The position numbers and the translations under genes were made by a program. From Owenweeksia sp965229445 (GTDB lineage: Bacteria; Bacteroidota; Bacteroidia; Flavobacteriales; Schleiferiaceae): a stretch of DNA of 64,000 nt. Shown here in pieces: positions 26,875 through 35,738 of this stretch (position 1 is the first letter of the stretch; the number at the start of each line of letters is the position of its first letter). The stretch spans positions 2,046,001-2,110,000 of the forward strand of contig OZ245876.1 of the NCBI GenBank assembly GCA_965229445.1, read 5' to 3'. Under the pieces are notes generated by a model, which was not told the origin of the DNA, searched no databases, and worked only from the letters and a program-made list of their open reading frames with translations.

Positions 26875-29505
26875 TTAACTCTGCAACATAGTTAGGCGTT
26901 CCTGCAAGGCTTTTATTTTGGATTGAGCATCGGCCTGCTTTTTCTTTTCCGCATTTACCACAGCATCGGGAGCATTATTTACAAAGCGTTCATTAGATAG
27001 CTTCTTCTCTACAGAGCTAAGAAATCCTTGCTGATATTTAAGATCCGCTTGTATCTTTTCCAACTCGGCCTCTACATCCAAAGATTCTGCAGCCGGAATG
27101 AAAATTTCATACTTGCCGGCAAAAAAACTAAAGCCCGCACCATCGAAACTTCTTACGGACTCAATATCCTCAAGATTAGCCAGTTTAGTAATGAGCGATA
27201 CATATTCGTTCGGTATGGACTGCTCATCAGTCACTCTGATCTTTAAAGGCTCTTTACGGGAGATGTTTTTGGCAGCCCGAATATTTCTTACACCGCTCAC
27301 CACGGCGGCTGCCTGCGCAAAATCATTTACCACATTTACTTTATAATCAGCAGGTTCTGGCCATTTAGCTAAACCAACACTTAACCCATCCTCTCTATCG
27401 CGCAACAGATGCCAGATTTCTTCGGTGATGAAGGGCATGAAGGGGTGAAGGATGACACATATGTCTTCAAAATAGCCAATAGTAGCTTCAAGAATTTGGG
27501 GATGAATAGCTGCGCCATAAGCAGGCTTCACCGACTCCAAATACCAACTACAAAAGTCATCCCAAACAAATTTATACGCGATCATCAACGCATCGCTAAT
27601 GCGATACTTTGTAAACTGATCATCCAACTCAACTAACATGGCCTTCTTCTTTTCTGCCAACCACTTTACAGCCGAAATTGCTCCCTCATCTTTAGGTGCA
27701 TTCTCATTTACCTCCCAACCTTTTACCAGGCGTAGGGCATTCCAGATTTTATTGCTGAAGTTTCTGCCTTGAGAACACAAGTCTTCATCAAAAGGTAAAT
27801 CATTCCCTGCCGGTGAGGTAAGCAGCATTCCCACTCTTACCCCATCCGTGGAATACTTCTGCATCAAAGCAATAGGGTCTGGTGAATTGCCAAGAGACTT
27901 TGACATTTTCCTGCCTTTTTTATCTCTTACAATACCTGTGAGATACACCTTATCAAAGGGCTTTTCACCTCTAAACTCATATCCTGCAATGATCATGCGC
28001 GCCACCCAAAAGAACAGGATTTCAGGAGCGGTGACCAAATCGCGAGTGGGGTAATAATAATTGATCTCCTCATTTTCAGGTTCCAGGATGCCGTTAAACA
28101 CACTTAAAGGCCATAACCACGAACTAAACCAGGTATCGACCACATCTGGATCTTGTCTCAGGTCACTTGCCTGAATGTCTTTCCCGGTAATTTCTCTAGC
28201 CAATTTTTGCGCTTCATCTATGTTCTCAGCCACGACAAATTCATCCTTGCCATCACCATAATAATATGCCGGGATCTGATGACCCCACCAGAGCTGACGA
28301 GAAATATTCCAATCGTATACATTCTCCATCCAGTGACGATAGGTATTCTTAAATTTCTCTGGAATCAACTGCACCTCGTTGTTCATTACGGCGTCTAATG
28401 CAGGCTTCGCTATTTCCTTCATATTGAGGAACCACTGTACAGAAAGGCGCGGCTCAACCACCGCTCCGGTTCGCTCACTGGTACCCACGGAAGTTTGGTA
28501 ATCTTCCACCTTCAGCAGAACATTGGACTCTTCTAACTCCCTGGCTATGGCCTTTCTAACTACAAATCTATCCTGACCTTCATAATGAAGACCGTGAGCA
28601 TTAAGCGTACCGTCTTCATTGAGTACATTAATAATCTCCAGATCATGGCGCTGACCAATTTCGTAGTCATTGATGTCGTGAGCCGGAGTGATTTTAAGAC
28701 ATCCGGTGCCAAACTCCACATCAACATAGTCGTCAGCAATCACCGGAACACTGCGGTTTACGATCGGTACCATTACTCGTTTGCCCAGGAGACCTTTGTA
28801 ACGATCATCTTGAGGGTTAACACAAACAGCTGTATCCCCCAATATTGTTTCCGGTCTGGTAGTGGCCACGGTGATAGACTGATCCGAACCTTCAATACGA
28901 TACTGTAAATAGTAAAGTTTGGACGAGGTATCTTTATGTATTACCTCCTCATCAGATATATTGGTCTTCGCCTCAGGATCCCAGTTAATCATGCGATACC
29001 CTCTATAGATCAGACCCTTTCGGTACAAATCAATAAATACCTTGATTACCGATCTACTTCTGGTTTCGTCCATGGTAAAAGCCTCTCGACTCCAATCACA
29101 AGACACCCCCAGTTTTTTGAGTTGTTCCTGGATAATACCGCCATGCTTCTCTGTCCAATCCCAGGCGTGGCGGAGAAACTCCTCCCTGGTCAGGTCAAAT
29201 TTATTTATCCCTTCCGCTTTGAGCTTAGCTACCACTTTAGCTTCCGTTGCAATAGAAGCATGATCGGTACCTGGTACCCAACATGCATTATAGCCACGCA
29301 TCCGTGCACGACGGATCAATACATCCTGAATGGTGTTGTTAAGCATATGCCCCATGTGCAGGATACCGGTAACATTTGGAGGTGGTATTACAATCGTATA
29401 GGCCTCTCGATCGTCTGGTTTAGACTCAAATAACTTCTGATCGAGCCAGAAGCGATACCATTTTTCTTCTGAACTTGTAAATTCGTAATTGGCGGAGATG
29501 CTCAT
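26875..29505 (-). CDS. valS: Valyl-tRNA synthetase
   Basis: An 876-residue class I aminoacyl-tRNA synthetase that charges tRNA-Val. The HIGH-type motif is HMGH at residues 50-53 within PPPNVTGILHMGHML, and the KMSKS motif is in GRKMSKSLGNSPDP. The editing domain is present (ATTRPETILGDTAVCVNP). The C-terminal coiled-coil arm (VEAELEKIQADLKYQQGFLS) is typical for ValS and distinguishes it from IleS and LeuS. It is a single-gene unit divergent from the DUF1573 gene. Confidence 0.97.
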   Translation of the reverse strand: MSISANYEFTSSEEKWYRFWLDQKLFESKPDDREAYTIVIPPPNVTGILHMGHMLNNTIQDVLIRRARMRGYNACWVPGTDHASIATEAKVVAKLKAEGINKFDLTREEFLRHAWDWTEKHGGIIQEQLKKLGVSCDWSREAFTMDETRSRSVIKVFIDLYRKGLIYRGYRMINWDPEAKTNISDEEVIHKDTSSKLYYLQYRIEGSDQSITVATTRPETILGDTAVCVNPQDDRYKGLLGKRVMVPIVNRSVPVIADDYVDVEFGTGCLKITPAHDINDYEIGQRHDLEIINVLNEDGTLNAHGLHYEGQDRFVVRKAIARELEESNVLLKVEDYQTSVGTSERTGAVVEPRLSVQWFLNMKEIAKPALDAVMNNEVQLIPEKFKNTYRHWMENVYDWNISRQLWWGHQIPAYYYGDGKDEFVVAENIDEAQKLAREITGKDIQASDLRQDPDVVDTWFSSWLWPLSVFNGILEPENEEINYYYPTRDLVTAPEILFFWVARMIIAGYEFRGEKPFDKVYLTGIVRDKKGRKMSKSLGNSPDPIALMQKYSTDGVRVGMLLTSPAGNDLPFDEDLCSQGRNFSNKIWNALRLVKGWEVNENAPKDEGAISAVKWLAEKKKAMLVELDDQFTKYRISDALMIAYKFVWDDFCSWYLESVKPAYGAAIHPQILEATIGYFEDICVILHPFMPFITEEIWHLLRDREDGLSVGLAKWPEPADYKVNVVNDFAQAAAVVSGVRNIRAAKNISRKEPLKIRVTDEQSIPNEYVSLITKLANLEDIESVRSFDGAGFSFFAGKYEIFIPAAESLDVEAELEKIQADLKYQQGFLSSVEKKLSNERFVNNAPDAVVNAEKKKQADAQSKIKALQERLTMLQS

Positions 29506-29542
29506 TAAAAGTGGACTTGACGCGGATTATCAGATTAATGGG

Positions 29543-29550
29543 CAAAGTTA
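29543..29550 (-). promoter_or_regulatory. -7 box (TAACTTTG) for valS
   Basis: The minus-strand TAACTTTG matches TAnnTTTG and lies 38 bp before the valS start. No clear -33 box is visible. Confidence 0.5.
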
Positions 29551-29631
29551 TGAAACCCTATTCAGTGAATTTTAGATGTTTGGCACATTTTTAGTGCGTA
29601 GTGCAGTGTTTTTATTCCAAATTATTAGAAC

Positions 29632-29639
29632 TAAATTTG
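29632..29639 (+). promoter_or_regulatory. -7 box (TAAATTTG) for the DUF1573 gene
   Basis: TAAATTTG matches TAnnTTTG and lies 15 bp before the start codon at 29655, which gives a very short leader. Confidence 0.5.
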
Positions 29640-29654
29640 TCCAACACTTAAAAA

Positions 29655-30110
29655 ATGAACTCGATGAAAAAGCTACTATTCGCATTTAGCTTCGTGATGG
29701 CAGGAATGCTTTCCTTATCTGCGCAAGATGCAAACCCCAATGCTCCAGACATTGAATTTGACGTGGAAACTATAGATTATGGTACGATTGATCAGGGAGC
29801 CAACGGTCAGCGAATCTTTACGTTTACCAACACAGGAAAAGAACCCCTCATTATTACCAATGCTAAAGGATCATGTGGATGTACAGTACCTACATGGCCA
29901 CGCGAGCCAATTGGACCGGGAGAAACCGGCGAGATTAAAGTAAAATATGATACGAAGCGTGTGGGCCCTTTTACCAAGAGTGTTACTATTAGCTCGAATG
30001 CTAAAAACGCGACTAAAGTACTACACATTAAAGGAGTGGTTAAGAAGAAAGCTCCTGTTCAAACTGCTCCAGTGAAAGAAGAGAAAACTTCTATGATGGA
30101 GCAAGGATAA
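29655..30110 (+). CDS. Secreted DUF1573 protein
   Basis: A 151-residue exported protein. A signal peptide (KKLLFAFSFVMAGMLSLSAQ) is followed by one DUF1573 domain, an Ig-like/ASH-type fold, with the marker IDQGANGQRIFTFTNTGKEPLIITNAKGSCGCTVPTWP and PIGPGETGEIKVKYDTK. The paired cysteines in SCGCT are conserved in the family. The C-terminal 25 residues are Lys/Pro-rich and probably disordered. The molecular role is unknown. These proteins are very common in Bacteroidota and Planctomycetes envelopes. Confidence 0.9.
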   Translation: MNSMKKLLFAFSFVMAGMLSLSAQDANPNAPDIEFDVETIDYGTIDQGANGQRIFTFTNTGKEPLIITNAKGSCGCTVPTWPREPIGPGETGEIKVKYDTKRVGPFTKSVTISSNAKNATKVLHIKGVVKKKAPVQTAPVKEEKTSMMEQG

Positions 30111-30127
30111 AATTAGGATTACGATAG

Positions 30128-30135
30128 TACCTTTG
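30128..30135 (+). promoter_or_regulatory. -7 box (TACCTTTG) upstream of the aminotransferase
   Basis: TACCTTTG fits TAnnTTTG. It touches the following terminator hairpin (30135-30158), so transcription from it would start within or next to the stem. Confidence 0.35.
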
Positions 30136-30158
30136 CCCCGCCCTGGCGGGGCTTTTTT
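30135..30158 (+). terminator. Terminator after the DUF1573 gene
   Basis: GCCCCGCC and GGCGGGGC arms with a 2-nt loop, followed by six T residues. It starts 24 bp past the DUF1573 stop and ends 20 bp before the aminotransferase start. Confidence 0.92.
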
Positions 30159-30178
30159 ATTCATTAAATCCTGAATTT

Positions 30179-31378
30179 ATGCCAGCCATTTCAATTAAAG
30201 GACAAACCATGCCCGAATCTCCTATTCGGAAGTTGGTGCCCTTTGCAGAGCGTGCCCGTGAGAAAGGGCGCGAGGTAATTCATCTCAATATTGGTCAACC
30301 GGATATTGAAACTCCAATCCAGGCCATGGAGGCTGTAAAAAACAGCCATATGAAAGTATTGGAATACAGCCATTCGGCCGGTTTTGAATCTTACAGAATG
30401 GGGCTGGCTGATTACTACGGGCGCACAGGGATTAATATTAGCCATGAAGATCTCATCGTAACTACCGGTGGCTCTGAGGCCATCCTGTTTACCATGAACA
30501 CCATCACCGATCCAGGAGATGAAATAATAATTCCTGAACCATTCTACGCCAATTATAACGGCTTTGGCATTTCCGCCGGCGTGAATGTTGTTCCGGTAAC
30601 TTCAAGGATTGAAGACAACTTTGCCCTCCCTCCCATTGAAGAATTTGAAGCCTTAATTACAGAGAATACCCGGGCCATAATGATCTGTAATCCGGGTAAT
30701 CCCACAGGTTATCTCTACAACAGGGATGAACTAAATCAGTTAGCCGAACTGGTTAAAAAGCACGATCTATTTTTATTGGCGGATGAAGTATATCGCGAAT
30801 TTGCCTATGACGATGCAGAGCACTATTCGGTATTAAATCTGGCAGGTCTGGAGGATCATGCTATTATGATCGATTCGGTATCCAAGAGGTATAGTATGTG
30901 CGGTGCGCGAATTGGCTGCATGGTATCTCGCAATGCAGAAGTGATGGCCACGGCTATGAAATTTGCGCAGGCAAGACTCAGTCCGCCGACGCTGGCTCAA
31001 ATTGCCAGTGAAGCAGCTTTACAAACTGGTCCGGAATATTTTGAAGCAGTGAAAGAAGAATACACTCTCCGAAGAGATATTCTGATTGATGGCCTTAACA
31101 ATATTGAAGGCGTCAGCTGTCCTAAGCCCAGCGGTGCATTTTATGCCATGGCACAACTACCAGTGGATAATGCCGAGCGGTTTGCCCAATGGCTATTGTC
31201 CGCTTTTGAGTTAAATAACCAAACCTTGATGTTGGCTCCGGCTGAGGGTTTTTATGCCACGCCGGGGATGGGTCTTAATCAGGTACGATTGGCATACGTG
31301 CTAAACACCGATGCCTTAAAACAATCCGTGGTCATTATTGAGCAAGCTCTAAAAACTTATCCGGGAACACTGCTTTGA
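30179..31378 (+). CDS. Class I/II pyridoxal-phosphate aminotransferase
   Basis: A 399-residue fold-type I aminotransferase. Landmarks are LNIGQPDIETP near 36, the cofactor region VTTGGSEAILF near 95, NPGNPTGYLY at 171-180, and the Schiff-base Lys236 in SVSKRYSMCGARIG. The pattern is closest to aspartate or broad-specificity aminotransferases of subgroup I-gamma. The exact amino acid is not clear. It probably forms an operon with murB, whose TTG start overlaps its TGA stop. Confidence 0.92.
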   Translation: MPAISIKGQTMPESPIRKLVPFAERAREKGREVIHLNIGQPDIETPIQAMEAVKNSHMKVLEYSHSAGFESYRMGLADYYGRTGINISHEDLIVTTGGSEAILFTMNTITDPGDEIIIPEPFYANYNGFGISAGVNVVPVTSRIEDNFALPPIEEFEALITENTRAIMICNPGNPTGYLYNRDELNQLAELVKKHDLFLLADEVYREFAYDDAEHYSVLNLAGLEDHAIMIDSVSKRYSMCGARIGCMVSRNAEVMATAMKFAQARLSPPTLAQIASEAALQTGPEYFEAVKEEYTLRRDILIDGLNNIEGVSCPKPSGAFYAMAQLPVDNAERFAQWLLSAFELNNQTLMLAPAEGFYATPGMGLNQVRLAYVLNTDALKQSVVIIEQALKTYPGTLL

Positions 31379-32403
31379 GTAATAATTCACAAAAACTGGA
31401 AGAGAACGTAAGTTTAAAGCCCTTTAACACTTTTGGGGTAGAAGCCAGTGCACGATATTTCTTTGAAGCCCATACCATGGATGATCTGCTCTGGATTATT
31501 CATCAACCTGCGTTTAAACTCAAAAAGCTGATTATAGGCGGCGGCAGCAATATGTTGCTAACGGATGATTTTGATGGCCTGGTGATTAAGATTTCCTTAA
31601 AACATAAATGGATCGAAAAATCTGAAGGAGATCATTCGTTGGTTTCGGTTATGGCCGGCGAAAATTGGCACAGCTTTGTAATGTGGTGCATTGCGCATGG
31701 CTTGGGTGGCCTGGAAAATTTGTCCTTAATTCCTGGTAATGTAGGTACCGCACCCATTCAAAATATTGGGGCATACGGTGTGGAAATAAAGAGCTGTTTT
31801 CATCATTTAGAAGCACTTAATGTAGAAAGTGGTGAATTTGAAATTTTCACCGCTGAAGATTGCCAGTTTGGTTATCGAGATTCTTACTTCAAAAATGAAG
31901 GCAAGGATCGCTATATCATTCTCAGAGTATTTTTCAGTTTAACACATAAAAACCATCAATTAAATACCGCTTATGGTGCCATTGGCCAAGAGTTGAAAAG
32001 ACTAGGCCTAAAGCCAGATATTCAATCCATTTCACAAGCGGTAATAAATATTAGGAGAAGCAAACTGCCCGATCCGGCCAAATTGGGAAATAGCGGCAGT
32101 TTCTTCAAGAATCCAGTGGTATCAGAAGACAAGTATCAAGCGCTGTTAAAACAATTTCCTGATCTTGTAGGATACCCAGCGGGCGAGCACAAGGTGAAAT
32201 TAGCTGCGGGTTGGATGATTGAAAATGCCGGATGGAAGGCTTATCGGGAAGGAGATGCCGGTGTTCATATAAATCAGGCTTTGGTACTGGTAAATTATGG
32301 CAATGCTTCTGGCAAGGAAATTGCGTTGTTAGCCGAGAAAATCCGGGCATCGGTTTTGGATAAATTTGGAGTCAATCTGGAGGGAGAAGTAAATATTCTA
32401 TAA
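31375..32403 (+). CDS. murB: UDP-N-acetylenolpyruvoylglucosamine reductase
   Basis: A 342-residue flavoenzyme that makes UDP-N-acetylmuramate, the second step of peptidoglycan precursor synthesis. The start is TTG at 31375, overlapping the preceding TGA. FAD-binding blocks are IIGGGSNMLLTDDFDGLVIK near 57 and LIPGNVGTAPIQNIGAYGVEI near 117. The substrate region is FGYRDSYFK near 164, and the catalytic Ser is in LGNSGSFFKNP near 240. The large insert with YRDSYFK marks a type I (E. coli-like) enzyme. Confidence 0.96.
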   Translation: MSNNSQKLEENVSLKPFNTFGVEASARYFFEAHTMDDLLWIIHQPAFKLKKLIIGGGSNMLLTDDFDGLVIKISLKHKWIEKSEGDHSLVSVMAGENWHSFVMWCIAHGLGGLENLSLIPGNVGTAPIQNIGAYGVEIKSCFHHLEALNVESGEFEIFTAEDCQFGYRDSYFKNEGKDRYIILRVFFSLTHKNHQLNTAYGAIGQELKRLGLKPDIQSISQAVINIRRSKLPDPAKLGNSGSFFKNPVVSEDKYQALLKQFPDLVGYPAGEHKVKLAAGWMIENAGWKAYREGDAGVHINQALVLVNYGNASGKEIALLAEKIRASVLDKFGVNLEGEVNIL

Positions 32404-32426
32404 TTGAAATTTTAAGAGCATACAGC

Positions 32427-32642
32427 ATGGCAGTATTCATATTGGCAACCGTATTAATAGGATTGGGATTTGCAGGAATAGCCATAAAAATATGGGCCAA
32501 GAAAGACGGCGAGTTTTCAGGTACCTGCGCCAGCAACAGCCCTTTTTTAAACGAAGAAGGCAAAGCTTGTAGTTTTTGTGGAGCCGCGCCAGATCAGAAG
32601 TGCAAAAAAGACGAGTTGCCGGCAGTTGACGGAGCGGCATAA
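32427..32642 (+). CDS. NqrM-like small membrane protein with four cysteines
   Basis: A 71-residue protein. One N-terminal membrane helix (residues 2-22, VFILATVLIGLGFAGIAIKIW) is followed by a short polar tail with four cysteines: Cys34, Cys48, Cys51 and Cys59 (GTCASN, ACSFCGAAPDQKCK). This layout of one helix plus four cysteines resembles NqrM, the factor needed to mature the Na+-translocating NADH:quinone oxidoreductase, whose gene is usually beside apbE. Here a gene for an ApbE flavin transferase is the next gene, convergent. The nqr genes themselves are not in the window. Identity as NqrM is inferred from architecture and context. A generic metal-binding membrane protein is the alternative. 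Confidence 0.65.
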   Translation: MAVFILATVLIGLGFAGIAIKIWAKKDGEFSGTCASNSPFLNEEGKACSFCGAAPDQKCKKDELPAVDGAA

Positions 32643-32681
32643 AAAAAAACGCCCTATACCATAGCACAAAGCGCTTTTTGC
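32643..32681. terminator. Probable bidirectional terminator between the NqrM-like gene and apbE
   Basis: An A-run with CGC (32643-32652) pairs imperfectly with GCGCTTTTTG (32671-32680). Read either way, it gives a stem followed by a T-run, in the convergent gap. Confidence 0.45.
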
Positions 32682-32702
32682 AATTACTTAAGAGTAGGAA
32701 TC

Positions 32703-32738
32703 AAACAAATAAACCCTAAAGGTTCGGTTAATTTGTTT
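32703..32738. repeat. Imperfect inverted repeat in the convergent gap
   Basis: AAACAAATAAACC (32703-32715) and GGTTAATTTGTTT (32726-32738) are reverse complements with one mismatch around a 10-nt loop. It lies 68 bp from the apbE stop. There is no T-tract, so it could protect mRNA 3' ends rather than terminate. Confidence 0.45.
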
Positions 32739-32805
32739 ATCAGTACCAAGTTATGAATTAATTGGTTTATCGACCAAAAAAGCATCATGAACTCTGCAAT
32801 TCTAC

Positions 32806-33828
32806 TTAACTGGCATGGGGGTTTTGTTTGATCTGTGCCCGAAACCCATCGGTCATTTTTACTTCCCAGCCACCGCCGGGTGAGGCAACTATCAAGTAGG
32901 CTTCAACGCCTTTCTTATCGATAACAAATTTCCATGCCTGTTCAGCTCCCATCGCCATGCACGCGGTGGCATAAGCATCGGCATCCATGCAGGATTTAGC
33001 CAACACACTCACGCTCAATAAGGAGTTTCTTGCTGGCCTTCCCAGGTGGGGATCAATGGTATGTGCATATCGCATACCTGTGGTCTCGTCAGTCCAGAAC
33101 TTGCGATAATTCCCAGAGGTTGCCAGTGACCTGTTGTTGAGGTTTATCACCACCTGAAACCGATCCTGTTGATCAATATCATCGGATGGCTTATCAATTC
33201 CGATCACCCATATTTTACCCTTACTATTGATGCCCCGAGCTTTAATCTCTCCTCCTATCTCAACCATATAGTTCTCGATTCCTTTAGCCTCAAGAAAATC
33301 AGCCACCAGATCTACCGTGTAACCTTGCGCAATGGCATTGAAATCTATTTGAAAGCCAGATGGCATCTTAACTTGATTACCTACAATCTTGACCTTTGCA
33401 TGACCAGTTAAGGGCAGAATACTATCAATCTGGGGACGTATATCCTTTAGTTCGGGTGGAGTAGGTCCAAATCCCCAGGCCTGAACCAGCGGACCAACCG
33501 TAGGATCAAAATACCCTCCTGTTTCATTGGCAATTTCAAGACTTCTTGCCAATACAGCTTTGAAATAGGGATCATGAATCTGCTTGGTTTCACCGCGATT
33601 GAGCTTGCTAATAAAAGAGTTAGGCTTGTAGGTGCTCATGGAGCGATCCACCAGATTAAAAATACTGTCAAAGGCCGCATTTAGTCTGAGTGGCGATGCC
33701 GCTAGATATTTTATCTGATAGGTGGTACCCTGGGTATAGCCGACTGCTTCATTTTCATAGAGTCTGTCGGATCTTTGACAGGATAAAACGAGTAGTAAAC
33801 TGCTACAAATCAGAAAGAAGTTCTTCAT
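32806..33828 (-). CDS. apbE: FAD:protein FMN transferase ApbE (lipoprotein)
   Basis: A 340-residue periplasmic enzyme that attaches FMN covalently to Ser or Thr of target proteins such as NqrB/NqrC and RnfG/RnfD. The start at 33828 gives a lipoprotein signal with Cys17 (MKNFFLICSSLLLVLSCQRS). Family blocks are VDRSMSTYKPNSFISKLNRG near 65, GGYFDPTVGPLVQAWGFG near 110, IDFNAIAQGYTVDLVADFLE near 165, YMVEIGGEIKARG near 195, and RYAHTIDPHLGRPARNSLLSVSV near 275. It faces the NqrM-like gene. A second ApbE domain, fused to thioredoxin, occurs at 39675-41000. Confidence 0.94.
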   Translation of the reverse strand: MKNFFLICSSLLLVLSCQRSDRLYENEAVGYTQGTTYQIKYLAASPLRLNAAFDSIFNLVDRSMSTYKPNSFISKLNRGETKQIHDPYFKAVLARSLEIANETGGYFDPTVGPLVQAWGFGPTPPELKDIRPQIDSILPLTGHAKVKIVGNQVKMPSGFQIDFNAIAQGYTVDLVADFLEAKGIENYMVEIGGEIKARGINSKGKIWVIGIDKPSDDIDQQDRFQVVINLNNRSLATSGNYRKFWTDETTGMRYAHTIDPHLGRPARNSLLSVSVLAKSCMDADAYATACMAMGAEQAWKFVIDKKGVEAYLIVASPGGGWEVKMTDGFRAQIKQNPHAS

Positions 33829-33972
33829 GGATAGAGAATTGCCAGCTTGAATTACGATGAGGCAAAGCTCTGGATTTATCCTGTAAATCCTTGTCAATTA
33901 AATGGAATACTAAACATAGCATCCCCAATAATCAGTATCTGCAAATCACCATTTTTTTTGCTCTTTTGCAGA

Positions 33973-34944
33973 ATGCTGGATGTAATAATTTATGGAGGAG
34001 GTCCTATCGGATTGGCCTGTGGTATAGCGCTGGAGAAAAAAGGTCTTTCCTATTTGATCATTGAAAAAGGATTATTGGTGAATTCCATTTATCACTATCC
34101 CGATAATATGACCTTCTTTTCAACCTCCGACAAACTAGAGATTGGGGAGGTTCCTTTTGTTTCACACAACCCTAAACCAACACGAGCCGAGGCGCTGGAA
34201 TATTATCGCCGGGTTGCTGAGAAATTTGAACTAAAAATCAAGCTCTATGAGGAGATACAGGATATTGAAATGACAGACCATGGCTTCCAGGTCAAAACCT
34301 CAAAAAATCACTATGAAGCCAGAAAGTTAATAATGGCCAGCGGCTTTTACGACCTGCCCAATCTTTTGCATGTCAAAGGGGAAGCACTGCCAAAGGTGAA
34401 GCATTACTACAGCGATCCACATCCATATTTTCGACAGAAAGTCGTAGTGGTAGGGGCGAGAAACTCGGCCGTAGATACAGCTCTGGAATGTTGGAGAAAG
34501 GGCGCTGAGGTAACGATGATTATTCGTGAATCAGAAATTTCTGAACGCGTGAAATATTGGGTGCGGCCAGACATTATTAATCGCATTGAAGAAGGCTCCA
34601 TAAAGGCCTACTTTAACGCCAATGTTACAGAAATCGGCGAAAATCATGTAAAATTCTGTACTCCTGAGGGTGAAACTGAAATAGAAAACGACTTCGTACT
34701 CTGCATGACTGGTTATCAACCAGATTTCAAAATGCTGGAGCGCATTGGAGTAAAGCTTGCCGATGACGAGTTGAGGAAGCCCTTCTATAATCCAAATACC
34801 ATGGAGAGCAATGTAGAGGGCTTATATCTGGCCGGTGTGATCTGTGGAGGTATGGAAACCAATAAATGGTTTATTGAGAATTCGCGTGAGCATGCACCCT
34901 TGATTGCACATGATATAGCCACTAAAATTGGAAAGACCTCCTGA
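33973..34944 (+). CDS. ypdA: YpdA-family bacillithiol disulfide reductase
   Basis: A 323-residue flavoprotein. The start at 33973 places the FAD Rossmann motif at the N-terminus (DVIIYGGGPIGLACGIALEKKG). The NADPH site is VVVVGARNSAVDTALECWRKGAEVT near 160. The C-terminal FAD contact is GLYLAGVICGG near 285. It lacks the CxxC active site of thioredoxin reductase, which is normal for YpdA. YpdA reduces oxidised bacillithiol disulfide in Firmicutes. Together with YtxJ in this window, it supports a bacillithiol redox system. It is followed by a TrhA-like gene after 39 bp. Confidence 0.88.
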   Translation: MLDVIIYGGGPIGLACGIALEKKGLSYLIIEKGLLVNSIYHYPDNMTFFSTSDKLEIGEVPFVSHNPKPTRAEALEYYRRVAEKFELKIKLYEEIQDIEMTDHGFQVKTSKNHYEARKLIMASGFYDLPNLLHVKGEALPKVKHYYSDPHPYFRQKVVVVGARNSAVDTALECWRKGAEVTMIIRESEISERVKYWVRPDIINRIEEGSIKAYFNANVTEIGENHVKFCTPEGETEIENDFVLCMTGYQPDFKMLERIGVKLADDELRKPFYNPNTMESNVEGLYLAGVICGGMETNKWFIENSREHAPLIAHDIATKIGKTS

Positions 34945-34983
34945 GGGTAAAAAATAGCAAGCCAATTCAGGCGTTAAATATCG

Positions 34984-35655
34984 ATGGACAAGCATAAAAA
35001 TCCCAGGACCTATGATCTGAGTACTAAAGAAGAGGAAATCTGGAATAGTATTTCTCATGGTATAGGTATCCCGATCGGAATAGGCGCCATGGCATTACTT
35101 GTTAAGGAGGCCATTGATACCGGCAGTATCATTTATCTACTGGCGGTGGTGGTTTATGGTTTGAGCTTCGTCTGGACCTATACCACCTCTACCCTATATC
35201 ACCTGGCGCACAACAAAAGTGTAAGAACACGTAACTTCCTACATTTAATGGACCATACGGCCATCTACTTATTTATCGCTGGTACTTATACCCCAATTGC
35301 CCTCTTTGCCTTGCCGGAAACTTGGAATTTTGGAATACTGATAGGCATATGGCTGCTAGCCCTGGGAGGAATATTAATAAAGATCTTTAGCATAGGTAAA
35401 TGGAAGAAACTGTCACTAATCTTTTATCTGCTTATGGGTTGGCTAATAGTTGTAGCGGCTAAACCCTTGTTAGACCATGCTCCTCTTGAATTGATAATTT
35501 GGATTCTGGCAGGAGGCGCGTTTTATACTTTAGGTACCATTTTCTTTTCGATGCATAAACTCAAATACGCACATGCCATTTGGCATGTTATGGTTCTGGG
35601 TGGTAGTTTATGCCACTTTTATGGGATCTATGAATATTTACCGGAATTAATCTAG
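34984..35655 (+). CDS. trhA: TrhA/hemolysin III family (PAQR) membrane protein
   Basis: A 223-residue protein with seven membrane segments. Conserved metal-site blocks of the family are present: NSISHGIGIPIG near 18, STLYHLAHNKSVRTRNFLHLMDHTAIYLFIAGTYTP near 70, and YAHAIWHVMVLGGSLCHF near 195, with His and Asp residues at zinc-ligand positions. These proteins affect membrane lipid homeostasis in E. coli. The old hemolysin name is not supported by function. Confidence 0.92.
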   Translation: MDKHKNPRTYDLSTKEEEIWNSISHGIGIPIGIGAMALLVKEAIDTGSIIYLLAVVVYGLSFVWTYTTSTLYHLAHNKSVRTRNFLHLMDHTAIYLFIAGTYTPIALFALPETWNFGILIGIWLLALGGILIKIFSIGKWKKLSLIFYLLMGWLIVVAAKPLLDHAPLELIIWILAGGAFYTLGTIFFSMHKLKYAHAIWHVMVLGGSLCHFYGIYEYLPELI

Positions 35656-35738
35656 GATACTTACCGATTTTTGGGATATGCTCCTGATTTTTCTTCTTAA
35701 ATTTGCGCAGTATTTCACTCCTAATTCTCTGATTCATA

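Noticed and set aside
28936..29433. 165-codon open frame antisense to valS
   Set aside because: Shadow of the valS reading with odd composition and no family signs.
34984..35655. Hemolysin toxin
   Set aside because: The hemolysin III family name is historical. The sequence is a PAQR-type membrane protein.
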